Shown: piece after piece, positions 1 through 7,157 of the stretch | Position numbering within the stretch: position 1 is the first letter of the stretch | Layout: the number at the start of each line of letters is the position of its first letter | Assembly (NCBI GenBank): GCA_016867615.1 | Contig: VGJG01000049.1 | Span: forward strand, 1 to 8,994 | Direction of reading: 5' to 3' | Origin: Candidatus Aminicenantota bacterium | GTDB taxonomy: Bacteria; Acidobacteriota; Aminicenantia; Aminicenantales; JAFGAV01 | DNA: 8,994 bases | Program-made: the position numbers and the translations under genes | Notes under the pieces: generated by a model | The model's database searches: none | Told to the model about the DNA's origin: nothing | The model's input: the letters and a program-made list of their open reading frames with translations, nothing else

Positions 1-891
1 ATGACCGTCGTCCACGACCGCCCTGATGATCGCCCGGATGTCGTAGGCCAGGTAGGGGTCGACGGGCACGGCCTTGTCGAGCTCCGGACACTCCCTGTCC
101 GGGGGGTCGGAGGAGGGCTTGAGCGGGGGGTCTTCCATGTTGTTGGCGGGCATGAAAGAGAGGAGCTCGCGGATGAGCTCCAGGGCCTGCTCCTCGCCGT
201 CTGCGGCGAAGTGGGCCACGCCGCTCAGGGCGTTGTGTGTCTCGGCCCCTCCCAGCTCCTCCATGGATACCTCTTCGTGGGTGACGGCCTTGATGACGTC
301 CGGGCCGGTGATGAACATGTGGCTCCGGCCCTCGACCATGACGATGAAATCGGTGATGGCCGGCGAATAGACCGCCCCCCCGGCGCAGGGGCCCATGACG
401 GCCGAGATCTGGGGCACAACGCCGGAAGCCAGGACATTGCGGAGAAAGATGTCGGCGTAGCCCGCCAGGCTGGCCACGCCCTCCTGGATGCGCGCCCCGC
501 CCGAGTCGTTCAAGCCGATTATGGGCGCCCCGGCCTTGAGGGCCAGGTCCATGACCTTGACGATCTTGGCCGCGTTGGCCGCCGAGAGCGAGCCGCCGAA
601 CACCGTGAAATCCTGGGCGAAGACGAACACCGTCCGTCCGTCCACCGTGCCGTGGCCCGAGACGACGCCGTCGCCGTAAGGCCGGTTCTTCTCCATGCCG
701 AAGTCCACACAATCGTGGCGGACGAGTTTGTCCGTCTCCTGAAACGAACCCTCGTCGAGCAGGAGTCGGATGCGCTCCCGGGCGGTCAGCTTGCCCGCCT
801 GGTGCTGCTTCCGCACGCGCTCCTCTCCCCCGCCCGCCTCGGCGGCGGCGTTGCGCGCCCTCAGGTCGGCGATCTTGTCCTCGATGCTCAT
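1..891 (-). CDS. Acyl-CoA carboxylase carboxyltransferase subunit (propionyl-/methylmalonyl-CoA type), C-terminus cut by window edge
   Basis: This encodes the first 297 residues of a biotin-dependent carboxyltransferase of the PccB/MmdA family; complete members are usually a little over 500 residues, so the C-terminal half lies beyond the left edge. Such subunits move a carboxyl group between carboxybiotin and an acyl-CoA (propionyl- or methylmalonyl-CoA) in the cytoplasm. Visible family signatures are GKLTARERI (33-41), the crotonase-fold oxyanion segments GGARIQEG (131-138) and GPCAGGA (167-173), and the stretch [19 protein letters not shown] (191-209), typical of propionyl-CoA carboxylase beta chains and methylmalonyl-CoA decarboxylase alpha chains. 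The ATG at 891 has a strong GGAGGG about 7 nt upstream, in the 13-nt gap after the transaldolase stop. It is the last visible gene of the operon. A biotin carrier or decarboxylase membrane subunit may follow outside the window. Which acyl-CoA is used, and whether it works as carboxylase or decarboxylase, cannot be told from this half. Confidence 0.93.
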   Translation of the reverse strand, partial: MSIEDKIADLRARNAAAEAGGGEERVRKQHQAGKLTARERIRLLLDEGSFQETDKLVRHDCVDFGMEKNRPYGDGVVSGHGTVDGRTVFVFAQDFTVFGGSLSAANAAKIVKVMDLALKAGAPIIGLNDSGGARIQEGVASLAGYADIFLRNVLASGVVPQISAVMGPCAGGAVYSPAITDFIVMVEGRSHMFITGPDVIKAVTHEEVSMEELGGAETHNALSGVAHFAADGEEQALELIRELLSFMPANNMEDPPLKPSSDPPDRECPELDKAVPVDPYLAYDIRAIIRAVVDDGH

Positions 892-904
892 GAAAGGGCC
901 CTCC

Positions 905-1549
905 TCACTTGACGGCCCGGCCCCAGTCCTTCAGAAAGTTCTCGATCCCGATGTCCGTCAGGGGGTGATGGAACAGCTTGTCCAGGACGGAAAAGGGCAC
1001 GGTGGCCACGGGGGCGCCCAGGAGAGCGGCTTCGATGACGTGCCGGGGGTGCCGGATGCTGGCCACGATGACCTCGGTCTGGAACGTGTAGTTCTCATAA
1101 ACGGCCAAAATCTCCCGGACGAGGTCCATGCCCTCCTGGGAGATGTCGTCCAGGCGGCCGATGAACGGGCTGACGAACCGGGAGCCGGCCTTGGCCGCCA
1201 GGAGCGCCTGGGCCGTGGAAAAAATGAGCGTGGTGTTGACCCCGATGCCCTCCTGCGACAGGGTCCGGGTGGCCTTCAACCCCTCCCGGGTCAGGGGGAT
1301 CTTGACCACGACGTTCGGCGCCAACCCGGCCAGCCGGCGCGCCTCCTCGACGAGGGGGCCGGCGTCCGCGGCCACGCATTCCACCGACACGGGACCGGGC
1401 ACGGCCCGGCAGATCTCGCGGATCAGGTCGGCGAAGGGCGCTTTCTCCCTGGCCACGAGCGTGGGGTTGGTCGTGACCCCGTCCAGAATCCCCCAGCCCG
1501 CAGCTTCGCGGATTTCCTTGAGGTTGGCCGTGTCGATAAAAAATTTCAT
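905..1549 (-). CDS. tal: Transaldolase (short TalC/MipB class)
   Basis: A 214-residue class I aldolase of the small transaldolase/fructose-6-phosphate aldolase family, the usual length for this class. It would move a dihydroxyacetone unit between sugar phosphates in the non-oxidative pentose phosphate pathway. Landmarks are FFIDTAN (3-9), GVTTNPT (24-30), the Schiff-base lysine K83 in [23 protein letters not shown] (107-122) and the C-terminal [15 protein letters not shown] (195-209). E57 (in SVECVA) and F129 (in SPFIGRLDD) match the residues usual in true transaldolases; E. coli FsaA has Gln and Tyr at these places, so transaldolase activity is favoured over fructose-6-phosphate aldolase. 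The ATG has a near-perfect site, GGAGG with a 5-nt spacer (1555-1559). It lies 37 nt downstream of the FAH-family gene and 13 nt before the carboxyltransferase, within the same run of minus-strand genes. Confidence 0.95.
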   Translation of the reverse strand: MKFFIDTANLKEIREAAGWGILDGVTTNPTLVAREKAPFADLIREICRAVPGPVSVECVAADAGPLVEEARRLAGLAPNVVVKIPLTREGLKATRTLSQEGIGVNTTLIFSTAQALLAAKAGSRFVSPFIGRLDDISQEGMDLVREILAVYENYTFQTEVIVASIRHPRHVIEAALLGAPVATVPFSVLDKLFHHPLTDIGIENFLKDWGRAVK

Positions 1550-1586
1550 GAAAACCTCCGTCTTGCCTCGCGCCTGAATTTCCTCT

Positions 1587-2384
1587 TCAGCCCCCGGGCT
1601 CCGAGCGCGGCGCCGGGAAATCGTTCTCCGCGGCCACCGTATTGGACAGAATGCCGATGCCCTCGATCTGGACGTCCACCCGGTCTCCGGGCTGCATGGC
1701 GCCGACCCCCGCGGGAGTGCCCGTGGTGACCATGTCCCCCGGCAACAGGGTCATGACCCGGGTGACGGCCCGCAACAGCTCGGGGACGGAGAAGATCATG
1801 TTCCGGGTGTTGGACGATTGGCGGAGCTTGCCGTTGAGAAACGTCTTGATTTCCAGGTTGTCGGGCGAGAGACCCGCGGCGATGCACGGGCCCGCGGCGG
1901 CGAACGTGTCGAACGACTTGGCCCGGGTGAACTGCACGTCCCTGTCTTGCAGGTCGCGGGCGGTGACGTCGTTGAAACAGGTGCAGCCGAGGATGTAGGC
2001 TCCCGCATCCTCTTCCGGCGCGATGCGCCGGGCGCGCCGGCGCACGACCAGAGCCAGTTCGCCCTCGAAATCCACACGGTCCGAGAGGCTCGGATGGAGG
2101 ATGACATCCCCCGGGCCGATGAGCGCCGAGGGCGGCTTGAGGAACAGGAGGGGCTCGCGGGGCGGCTCCTTGCTCCTCTCCCGGGCGTGGTCGCGGTAGT
2201 TGACCCCCACGGCCACGATCTTGGTCGGCTCGCAGGGCGGCAGGAGACGAACGGCTCCGAGGGATACGCCCTCCTCCTCGACCACGAAGTCTTCGAAGAC
2301 CGACCCGCGGATGAGATGCAGCCGGTCCTCGCGCCGCACGCCGTAAACGGGCCGGCCGTCGAGGAGGAACCTGTAGATCTTCAT
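1587..2384 (-). CDS. Fumarylacetoacetate hydrolase (FAH) family protein
   Basis: A 265-residue cytoplasmic metal-dependent enzyme of the FAH superfamily, with a short N-terminal domain (about 1-50) followed by the catalytic FAH fold. Visible landmarks are [11 protein letters not shown] (59-69), whose H66 and E69 sit where the His/Glu dyad of human FAHD1 lies; [14 protein letters not shown] (80-93); the acidic metal ligands E107 and E109 (in DFEGELALV) with D139 (in FNDVTARD); AKSFDTF (155-161); and [13 protein letters not shown] (216-228). Family members act as acylpyruvases, oxaloacetate decarboxylases or tautomerases, or 2-hydroxyhepta-2,4-diene-1,7-dioate isomerases, and the sequence alone does not choose between these. 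No other aromatic-degradation gene is nearby, so a housekeeping oxaloacetate or acylpyruvate role seems likelier than ring-cleavage degradation; that is inference. The ATG overlaps the lipoprotein stop by 4 nt (ATGA) and has no strong Shine-Dalgarno of its own, suggesting translational coupling. Confidence 0.92.
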   Translation of the reverse strand: MKIYRFLLDGRPVYGVRREDRLHLIRGSVFEDFVVEEEGVSLGAVRLLPPCEPTKIVAVGVNYRDHARERSKEPPREPLLFLKPPSALIGPGDVILHPSLSDRVDFEGELALVVRRRARRIAPEEDAGAYILGCTCFNDVTARDLQDRDVQFTRAKSFDTFAAAGPCIAAGLSPDNLEIKTFLNGKLRQSSNTRNMIFSVPELLRAVTRVMTLLPGDMVTTGTPAGVGAMQPGDRVDVQIEGIGILSNTVAAENDFPAPRSEPGG

Positions 2385-3454
2385 GAGCGCGCCGTCCGCG
2401 GGGAATCCACAACGCCGTCCGAGAGCCGGCTCCGGTTCCCGGCCCGGTCTTCGGCGCTAACAGCATATTCGTAACTTTTTCCCTTTTCAACCGCCCGGTC
2501 GATGAAGGTCGTCCCCGACACGAGCTCGTCCCCGAGGGGGGCGAAGTCCGCGCTTCCCTCTTCCCGGCGCCAGACACGGTAGCCGGCCAAATCCGTTTCC
2601 CCGTTCGGGTCCCAGATCAGGCTGATGAAGTCCCCGCCCGGTATCGTCGCCAGCCCGGCGGGCGGAGACGGGGGGAAGTTGTCGCGCGGCGCGACCTCGA
2701 GCGCGGAGCTGTCTTCGCTCTCGGCGATAGGCCCCTCGGCGGTGACCGACGTTCGGACGGCATACCGATAGACCCGGCCGAACTCGAAATCCTTGTCCTC
2801 GAAGAAGGGCTCCGGGACCGGGACATCCGTGAGCAGGACGAGCGGACCGTCCCCTTCGGCCCGGAGGATTCTGTAGCCGGCGGGCGGAGCGGCCGCAGAG
2901 CCGTCGACGTTCTCCGAAGAAGGCTCCCAGCGGAGAGCGACGGCATCCTGGCGGACTTCGGCCTTCAATCCTTCGGGGGGACGAGGAGGCCTCCGGGCGC
3001 GGATCGCGCGCCAAGCTGAAAAAGGCGATTTTCTCTGGCCGGTATCCAGGGCGCGGATCCCGAAAAAGAGAGGCCGGCCGTCCAGGAGGCCGGCCTCGAG
3101 CGCCAAGGCAAAGGCGAGAACATCCGCCGACCGGTCTTCGGCGGCCCGGTAGCGGGGAAAGTCGGCGCTGAGGACCACAGCCTGGAGGACGGCCCGGCTT
3201 TCGAACGCCCCTCCCTCGGCGCCCGCATCCGCCCGCCAGATCTCGACGCGCGACAAGCCGGGCAGGAGGCGGCCGTCCGCATAGGTCGAGGGGTTCACCC
3301 ATTCCAGGATGATGTTCGTGCCGCGCTGAGCCAGGCTCAGGACGGCGGGCGATTCCGGGATACGGGCCAGGGGGGGGAGGATTTCCCCTTTCTTTCCGCA
3401 GGCCCAGAGGAACAGAAGCAGGAGGAGCAGGGCGGCGGAGAGTCGTTTCTTCAA
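2381..3454 (-). CDS. Lipoprotein with tandem fibronectin type III domains
   Basis: A 357-residue exported protein. Residues 1-18 form a lipoprotein signal peptide (MKKR, then a Leu-rich core) ending in the lipobox LWAC, with lipidation expected at C19. The mature N-terminus [10 protein letters not shown] resembles the CGxKGxxxxPP start of the small LptM (YifL) lipoproteins. Three beta-sandwich repeats of fibronectin type III character follow: roughly 36-152 (divergent), 156-260 (starting [12 protein letters not shown], with ALRWEPSS and YRILRAEG) and 261-350 (starting [11 protein letters not shown], with [20 protein letters not shown] and [13 protein letters not shown]). No enzymatic domain is visible, so a scaffold or binding role in the envelope is inferred. 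The start is TTG at 3454, overlapping the hslU stop as TTGA. The protein contains no internal Met, which together with the signal peptide at exactly this point supports the TTG. The 4-nt overlaps on both sides imply coupling with hslU and the FAH gene. No specific function is recognised. Confidence 0.85.
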   Translation of the reverse strand: MKKRLSAALLLLLLFLWACGKKGEILPPLARIPESPAVLSLAQRGTNIILEWVNPSTYADGRLLPGLSRVEIWRADAGAEGGAFESRAVLQAVVLSADFPRYRAAEDRSADVLAFALALEAGLLDGRPLFFGIRALDTGQRKSPFSAWRAIRARRPPRPPEGLKAEVRQDAVALRWEPSSENVDGSAAAPPAGYRILRAEGDGPLVLLTDVPVPEPFFEDKDFEFGRVYRYAVRTSVTAEGPIAESEDSSALEVAPRDNFPPSPPAGLATIPGGDFISLIWDPNGETDLAGYRVWRREEGSADFAPLGDELVSGTTFIDRAVEKGKSYEYAVSAEDRAGNRSRLSDGVVDSPRTARS

Positions 3455-4842
3455 AGAATAAACCGTCTGAGGTCCTGATCCTTGAGGATATCCTGGAGCT
3501 GCTTGAGGACATAGGACCGGTCGATGACGATGTCCTTTTCGGCGATGTCCGGCGCTTCAAAGGAGATGTCTTCCATGACCTTCTCCAGAATGGTGTGCAG
3601 CCTCCGGGCGCCGATGTTTTCCGCGTCCTCGTTGACCTTCTCCGCCATCCCGGCCATCTCCTCTACGGCGTCCTGCGCGAAACGGACCCGGACGCCCTCG
3701 GTCCGCAGGAGGGCCTCGTACTGCTTGACCAGGGCGTTCTCCGGCTCGGTCAGGATGCGGATGAAGTCGTTCTTGTTCAGGGCGGTGAGCTCCACCCGGA
3801 TGGGAAACCGGCCCTGGAGCTCGGGGATCAGGTCGGCCGGCTTGGAGACGTGAAAGGCCCCGGCGCCGATGAACAGGATGTGATCGGTCCGGACCAGCCC
3901 ATGGCGCGTGTTGACCGTCGTGCCCTCGATGATGGGCAGCAGGTCGCGCTGGACGCCCTCGCGGCTGACCTCGGGTCCGCGGCCCGATTCCCGTCCGGCG
4001 ATCTTGTCCACCTCGTCGAGGAAGATGATGCCCGAGTGCTCCACGCGCTCCACGGCCAGGCGGGTCACCTGGTCCATGTCGATCAGCCGCCTCTGCTCTT
4101 CCTCCAGGAGGTGTTCCCGGGCCTCCTGAACCTTCATCCGGCGGCGCTTGGACTTGCCGCCCATCAGGCCGGGGATGATCTCCTGGATGTGGATGCCGAT
4201 CTCCTCCATGCCCGAATTGGAGAAGATCTCCAGGGGGGAGGCGGGCCGCTCCTTGACCTCGAGCTCCACCGTCCGTTCCTCGAGCCGCCCCTCGCGGAGC
4301 TGCCGGCGGAGCTTTTCCCGGGTGTCGAGGAAGCGCTGCGCCTCGTCCTCGGCCGCCGTTTCCTCCTTGCGGCGCAGGGCGGGCAGGAGCAGGTCGAGGA
4401 GCCTCTCCTCGGCCAGTCCGCGGGCTTTCTCCTCGACCTCGGCGACCTTCTCCATCCGGACCATGTCCACCGAGATGCGGACCAGGTCCCGGATCATGGA
4501 CTCCACGTCACGCCCGACATAGCCCACTTCGGTGAACTTGCTGGCCTCGATCTTGAGGAAGGGCGAGCTGGTCAGCTTGGCCAGCCGCCGGGAGATCTCC
4601 GTCTTGCCCACGCCCGTGGGGCCGATCATGAGGATGTTCTTGGGGGCGATCTCGTCGGCCAGCTCGGGAGGCAGCTTGCGGCGGCGGTACCGGTTGCGTA
4701 GGGCGATGGCCACGGCCTTCTTGGCCGCCCGCTGGCCGATGATGTACTTGTCGAGCTCGGCCACGATCTCCCGGGGCGTCAGTTCCGCCTCGGGTGTCGC
4801 GGGGCGGCCCGGTTCGAGCGACTGGGGGAGGATGATGGCCAT
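3451..4842 (-). CDS. hslU: ATP-dependent protease ATPase subunit HslU (ClpY)
   Basis: The AAA+ unfoldase of the HslUV protease, 463 residues, a normal family length. Hexamers unfold substrates and feed them into the HslV chamber in the cytoplasm. Visible in order: N-terminal [17 protein letters not shown] (21-37), Walker A GPTGVGKT (74-81), pore motif GYVG (107-110), a charged insertion (I) domain at about 112-250, Walker B IIFLDE (272-277), arginine-finger segment GRFPIRVEL (344-352), sensor-2 GARRLHT (411-417) and the C-terminal tail RRFIL. That tail matches the HslU end that docks between HslV subunits and activates them. The ATG directly abuts the hslV stop (TAGATG), with GAGGAG inside the hslV terminus as ribosome site. 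Its TGA overlaps the TTG of the lipoprotein gene. All key residues are present, so an active enzyme is expected. Confidence 0.98.
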   Translation of the reverse strand: MAIILPQSLEPGRPATPEAELTPREIVAELDKYIIGQRAAKKAVAIALRNRYRRRKLPPELADEIAPKNILMIGPTGVGKTEISRRLAKLTSSPFLKIEASKFTEVGYVGRDVESMIRDLVRISVDMVRMEKVAEVEEKARGLAEERLLDLLLPALRRKEETAAEDEAQRFLDTREKLRRQLREGRLEERTVELEVKERPASPLEIFSNSGMEEIGIHIQEIIPGLMGGKSKRRRMKVQEAREHLLEEEQRRLIDMDQVTRLAVERVEHSGIIFLDEVDKIAGRESGRGPEVSREGVQRDLLPIIEGTTVNTRHGLVRTDHILFIGAGAFHVSKPADLIPELQGRFPIRVELTALNKNDFIRILTEPENALVKQYEALLRTEGVRVRFAQDAVEEMAGMAEKVNEDAENIGARRLHTILEKVMEDISFEAPDIAEKDIVIDRSYVLKQLQDILKDQDLRRFIL

Positions 4843-5370
4843 CTACAGCTCCTCGCATACGACCCGGCTGTTGGTGTAAACGCAGATCTCGGCGCTGATG
4901 CCCAGGGCCGTGCGGGCGATCTCGGCCGCGGAAAAATCGGTGTGGCGCGCCAGGGCGCGGGCCGCGGCCAGGGCGAAAGGCCCCCCCGACCCGACGGCCA
5001 GTATGCCGTCGTCGGGCTCGATGACGTCCCCCGTGCCGGAGATGAGCAGGGAATGCTCCTTGTCGGCGACGATGAGCAGGGCTTCCAGGCGGCGGAAGGC
5101 CCGGTCGAGGCGCCATTCCTTGGCCAGCTCGATGGCCGCCCGGGGCAGGTTTCCCCGGTGCTCCTCGAGCTTGGCCTCGAACCTGGAAAACAGGGCGAAT
5201 GCGTCCGAGGTCGCGCCGGCGAACCCCGCCAGCACGCGGCCCTCGTACAGCCGCCGGAGCTTGTTGGCCGAGCTCTTGATGATGGTCTGGCCGACGGTCA
5301 CCTGGCCGTCGCCGGCCAGGGCCACTTTGTCCTTATGCCGCACGCAGACGATGGTCGTGGATCGGGTCAT
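4843..5370 (-). CDS. hslV: ATP-dependent protease proteolytic subunit HslV (ClpQ)
   Basis: The threonine peptidase of HslUV, 175 residues (E. coli HslV is 176). It forms a double ring of hexamers whose sites work when HslU docks. The sequence begins MTRS and then TTIVCVR, which lines up with the mature TTIVSVR of E. coli HslV. The catalytic Thr is therefore residue 5, and a four-residue leader must be removed. In mature numbering D17 (AGDG), K33 (ANKLRRLYE) and S125 (GSGGP) are all in place, as is EICVYTN near the C-terminus. I chose the ATG at 5370 over the in-frame ATG at 5454: the extra 28 residues are unlike HslV and run through the predicted promoter, and the 5370 start has AAAGAGAG about 8-10 nt upstream. 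It is the first gene of the operon and abuts hslU with no gap. Confidence 0.97.
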   Translation of the reverse strand: MTRSTTIVCVRHKDKVALAGDGQVTVGQTIIKSSANKLRRLYEGRVLAGFAGATSDAFALFSRFEAKLEEHRGNLPRAAIELAKEWRLDRAFRRLEALLIVADKEHSLLISGTGDVIEPDDGILAVGSGGPFALAAARALARHTDFSAAEIARTALGISAEICVYTNSRVVCEEL

Positions 5371-5394
5371 GGTCGCTGCTCTCTTTAAGTAGGA

Positions 5395-5423
5395 ATGATA
5401 AAGGAGACGGCGGCGAAAAGCAA
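5395..5423 (-). promoter_or_regulatory. Predicted sigma70-type promoter of the hslVU operon
   Basis: On the minus strand TTGCTT (5423-5418) is followed, after exactly 17 nt, by TATCAT (5400-5395), five of six matches to the -10 consensus. Transcription would start near 5388, giving a leader of about 18 nt before the hslV ATG at 5370, just enough to hold its ribosome site. No CIRCE or other heat-shock operator was recognised. The call rests on pattern only. Confidence 0.6.
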
Positions 5424-5530
5424 CGCAGGGGTGATTAAGAACGACACAGGCCAAGGGGAGGGCTTCGGCGTCTGGCGGGGTTCGAATCGCTGCGGAAGCT
5501 CCGGGTTTCTCAGTCGGCTCTCGCGGGCCG
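5424..5530. other. Non-coding stretch between the hslV promoter and the palindromic block
   Basis: I see no gene, terminator or RNA here. The only eye-catching piece, GGTTCGAATC near 5479-5488, mimics a tRNA T-loop but cannot form the flanking stem. Together with the repeats to its right it makes up the gene-free interval between the glycosyltransferase stop (5798) and the hslV start (5370). Confidence 0.5.
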
Positions 5531-5620
5531 CTCCGGAGACAGCTTCCTTTTCCCCCCCTGTTTCAAGGGGGGTGCAGGGGGGTTAATATCACTACAGCAA
5601 AGAGGGAGCTGTCTCCGGGG
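5531..5620. repeat. Long imperfect inverted repeat (21-nt arms) enclosing a C-run/G-run palindrome
   Basis: Arms 5531-5551 and 5600-5620 are complementary at 18 of 21 positions. The core CCGGAGACAGCT (5533-5544) is perfectly repeated in inverse at 5607-5618. All three mismatches would be G-U pairs in plus-strand RNA. Inside lies CCCCCCTG (5553-5560), which can pair perfectly with CAGGGGGG (5575-5582) or, as its C-run, with the nearer GGGGGG (5567-5572): two competing hairpins. C-run/G-run blocks like this are a familiar dispersed intergenic repeat in many environmental genomes; that link comes from memory and was not searched. It lacks a T-tract on either strand, so it does not look like a simple terminator. 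Confidence 0.7.
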
Positions 5621-5703
5621 TTTCAGCGGGGGGCTGTGCTCAGCCGGCCGGCATCCGTATGCCGGAAACCCTTCGAAACCCGTCGCTTCCTTGCTGAACC
5701 CCG
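5616..5703. repeat. Second inverted repeat pair with a nested 7-bp hairpin
   Basis: CGGGGTTTCAGC (5616-5627) faces GCTGAACCCCG (5693-5703), complementary apart from one bulged T. Nested inside is CCGGCAT (5648-5654), loop CCGT, ATGCCGG (5659-5665), a perfect 7-bp hairpin. Two direct AAACCCTTCG/AAACCCGTCG steps lie at 5666-5685. The left arm overlaps the end of the preceding inverted repeat, so 5531-5703 reads as one compound palindromic block. No coding sequence is supported here. Confidence 0.5.
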
Positions 5704-5756
5704 CATGCCGCCTCCCCCCTCCCCTTGGCCCTGTGCATTCCTTCACGCCTCTGCGT

Positions 5757-5772
5757 TTCTTTTAAAAAAGAA
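5757..5772. repeat. AT-rich palindrome just past the glycosyltransferase stop
   Basis: TTCTTTT (5757-5763), two-base AA spacer, AAAAGAA (5766-5772) form a perfect 7-bp inverted repeat 26 nt beyond the stop of the minus-strand gene ending at 5798. The T-run on the minus strand might help end that transcript, but no GC-rich stem precedes it, so a standard intrinsic terminator is not supported. The adjoining CACGCCTCTGCGTTTCTTTT (5744-5763) resembles another dispersed low-complexity repeat seen beside genes in many genomes (from memory, not searched). Confidence 0.35.
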
Positions 5773-5797
5773 GACGGAGCGGGGAATTTGCGGCGCA

Positions 5798-7030
5798 TCA
5801 GGTCGCGGGAGAAGAGGGGGACGGGGCGCCCGGCGGGCGGAAGGCGTGCCGCAGATAAAGACCCCAGAAGACCGCCGCGGTAAAAAGGGGGATGTAATTC
5901 CAGAGGTAGCCGAAGACGACCTGGAAACCCGGCAGGCTCGAGTTCTCCGCGACGGACAGCGCGGCCAGGCCGAAAAGGAACAGCCTGCCCATTCCGGCGG
6001 CGTATTTCTTCAGGGCGAAGTAGGCGGGGACGAGGAGCAGGACGTAGGAGTAGTCTTTGAACCGGGGCATGAGAAGCGCGTAGGCCAGACAAAAAAGATA
6101 AATCGCCGCCTTGGCCGAGTCGCCTCCCGGGCTTTTGCGGAGCCGCGAAAAGGCTTTCCAGGTCAAGAAAACGATGAGCCCCGCAACAGCGGCCCAAATG
6201 CCGAAGCCCAGCAAGCGGGGCGCCTGCCCGCCGAAGAGTGAAAGGGAAGAGCTCTCGACGATATCCTGAAGCCAGAGGAAACTGGAGGGATTGGTGATCC
6301 CCCTCGTCTCCCGGAGCATGGAAAAAAATACGCGAATGAATTCCTTGCCCAAAAACGGATTCAGGACGAACGACAGCCCGTGAACCGCCGCGAAAACCAG
6401 CAGTGAGCCGCCGAAATACCACGCTTTTTTCTTTCCCCCCAGGAACAGCAGCAGGGCCAGGAAGACCAGGGGAACAACTTTGAAGGTGGCGACGAGAACG
6501 ACGCACAGGCTGAAGAGAGCCGGCTTTTTTTTCAATAAGAAAGCCAATCCGATCCACAGGCCCACCTGTTCCAGGAGAGAGACGTTTCCCGCCCTCAGGT
6601 CGAGGAACAGGGCCCCGTTGAAAGCCAAAAGTGAAAACACAAAAAAGCCCGGGTCGGCCTCCTTCTCCAGGAAAACCCTGATCCAGACCACGAACAGCGC
6701 TGCGAGCGCCAGGGCCTTCAGGGCCAAAAAAAGATAGTAGGCTGTCCCAAAGGGGAAAAGATTGAAAAACCGGAAAAACCAGATCGAAAGCGGAGTGTAG
6801 CTGTAGTACTGACTGGCGTCCGGACTGCAGTAATGACGCAGGTAGGGCTCATCATAGAAGTTCAGGCCCAGCTTATGGACGTGGGCGGCGCAGTAATGGG
6901 ATTTGAAATCCCACTGGTATCTTTCATCGATGCCGCGGGCGACGGCCACCAGGAGAAAGGCGGAGTAGAGGAAGAAGCCGATGAGCGCTAAAAGGCGCAA
7001 GGGCCGGCGGACTTGTCCTATGCGCGGCAT
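5798..7030 (-). CDS. Multi-span membrane glycosyltransferase, GT87/DUF2029-like
   Basis: A 410-residue integral membrane protein. A signal-anchor-like helix (about 12-30) is followed by an extracytoplasmic loop beginning QWDFKSHYCAAHVHKLGLNFYD (39-60), then many hydrophobic spans (about 95-118, 128-145, 155-166, 170-198, 207-225, 273-292, 308-321, 328-340, 348-361, 374-393). The D41 region, QYYSYTPLSIWFF (74-86), RAGNVSLLEQ (146-155) and FKVVPLVFLALL (183-194) match the GT87 (DUF2029) plan, whose mycobacterial members are polyprenyl-phosphate-mannose-dependent mannosyltransferases. D41 is the probable catalytic base. The donor and acceptor here are unknown; cell-envelope glycan or glycolipid work is inferred. 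Another GT-C family protein is possible. I start it at the ATG at 7030 because upstream in-frame sequence, which stays open to 7330, has no membrane or family character and overlaps the next gene. The ribosome site is weak (GGGAAAG). GC content is clearly lower than in neighbours over parts of the gene. Confidence 0.8.
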   Translation of the reverse strand: MPRIGQVRRPLRLLALIGFFLYSAFLLVAVARGIDERYQWDFKSHYCAAHVHKLGLNFYDEPYLRHYCSPDASQYYSYTPLSIWFFRFFNLFPFGTAYYLFLALKALALAALFVVWIRVFLEKEADPGFFVFSLLAFNGALFLDLRAGNVSLLEQVGLWIGLAFLLKKKPALFSLCVVLVATFKVVPLVFLALLLFLGGKKKAWYFGGSLLVFAAVHGLSFVLNPFLGKEFIRVFFSMLRETRGITNPSSFLWLQDIVESSSLSLFGGQAPRLLGFGIWAAVAGLIVFLTWKAFSRLRKSPGGDSAKAAIYLFCLAYALLMPRFKDYSYVLLLVPAYFALKKYAAGMGRLFLFGLAALSVAENSSLPGFQVVFGYLWNYIPLFTAAVFWGLYLRHAFRPPGAPSPSSPAT

Positions 7031-7051
7031 GGGATTTGCTTTCCCGCGGGT

Positions 7052-7080
7052 AGAGTACGCCAAAAGCCCAGGATATTCAA
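7052..7080 (-). promoter_or_regulatory. Candidate promoter of the glycosyltransferase gene, overlapping an inverted repeat
   Basis: On the minus strand TTGAAT (7080-7075) and TACTCT (7057-7052) are spaced by 17 nt and would start transcription about 15-20 nt before the ATG at 7030. The -10 matches only 3 of 6 consensus bases, so this is weak. The -35 lies in the spacer of an inverted repeat, CCAGGAT (7068-7074) and ATCCTGG (7090-7096), which might serve as an operator. Confidence 0.3.
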
Positions 7081-7157
7081 TCCTCCGGAATCCTGGACGC
7101 CCCCGGACCTCTTCCCCCTCGGCAAACCGCGTCCCGTGGGCCGGAACGGGCCGTCGT

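Noticed and set aside
1..912. Long open plus-strand frame beginning with ATG at position 1
   Set aside because: It is antisense to the carboxyltransferase gene, whose minus-strand product carries clear family motifs. The plus frame is open only because of the high GC and has no protein-like features.
3595..4701. 368-codon open plus-strand frame
   Set aside because: It lies entirely opposite hslU, which is unambiguous. Its composition (rich in Leu, Asp, Gly, His) is that of a shadow frame.
5371..5454. 28-residue N-terminal extension of HslV from an upstream ATG
   Set aside because: HslV homologues begin at or near TTIV. The extension would run through the predicted promoter and has no conserved features.
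5470..5500. tRNA-like GGGTTCGAATCG motif
   Set aside because: The bases flanking the TTCGAAT loop do not form the 5-bp T-stem, and no acceptor, D or anticodon arm can be laid out around it on either strand.
5531..5620. Intrinsic terminator for the glycosyltransferase transcript
   Set aside because: The stem is strong, but on the minus strand it is followed by a mixed purine/pyrimidine stretch, not a T-run, and it lies about 180 nt past the stop.
5395..5746. Small open frames of 60-80 codons on both strands in the gene-free interval
   Set aside because: They are translations of the palindromic repeat (giving Pro-Pro/Gly-Gly runs), a familiar false-gene pattern, and lack ribosome sites.
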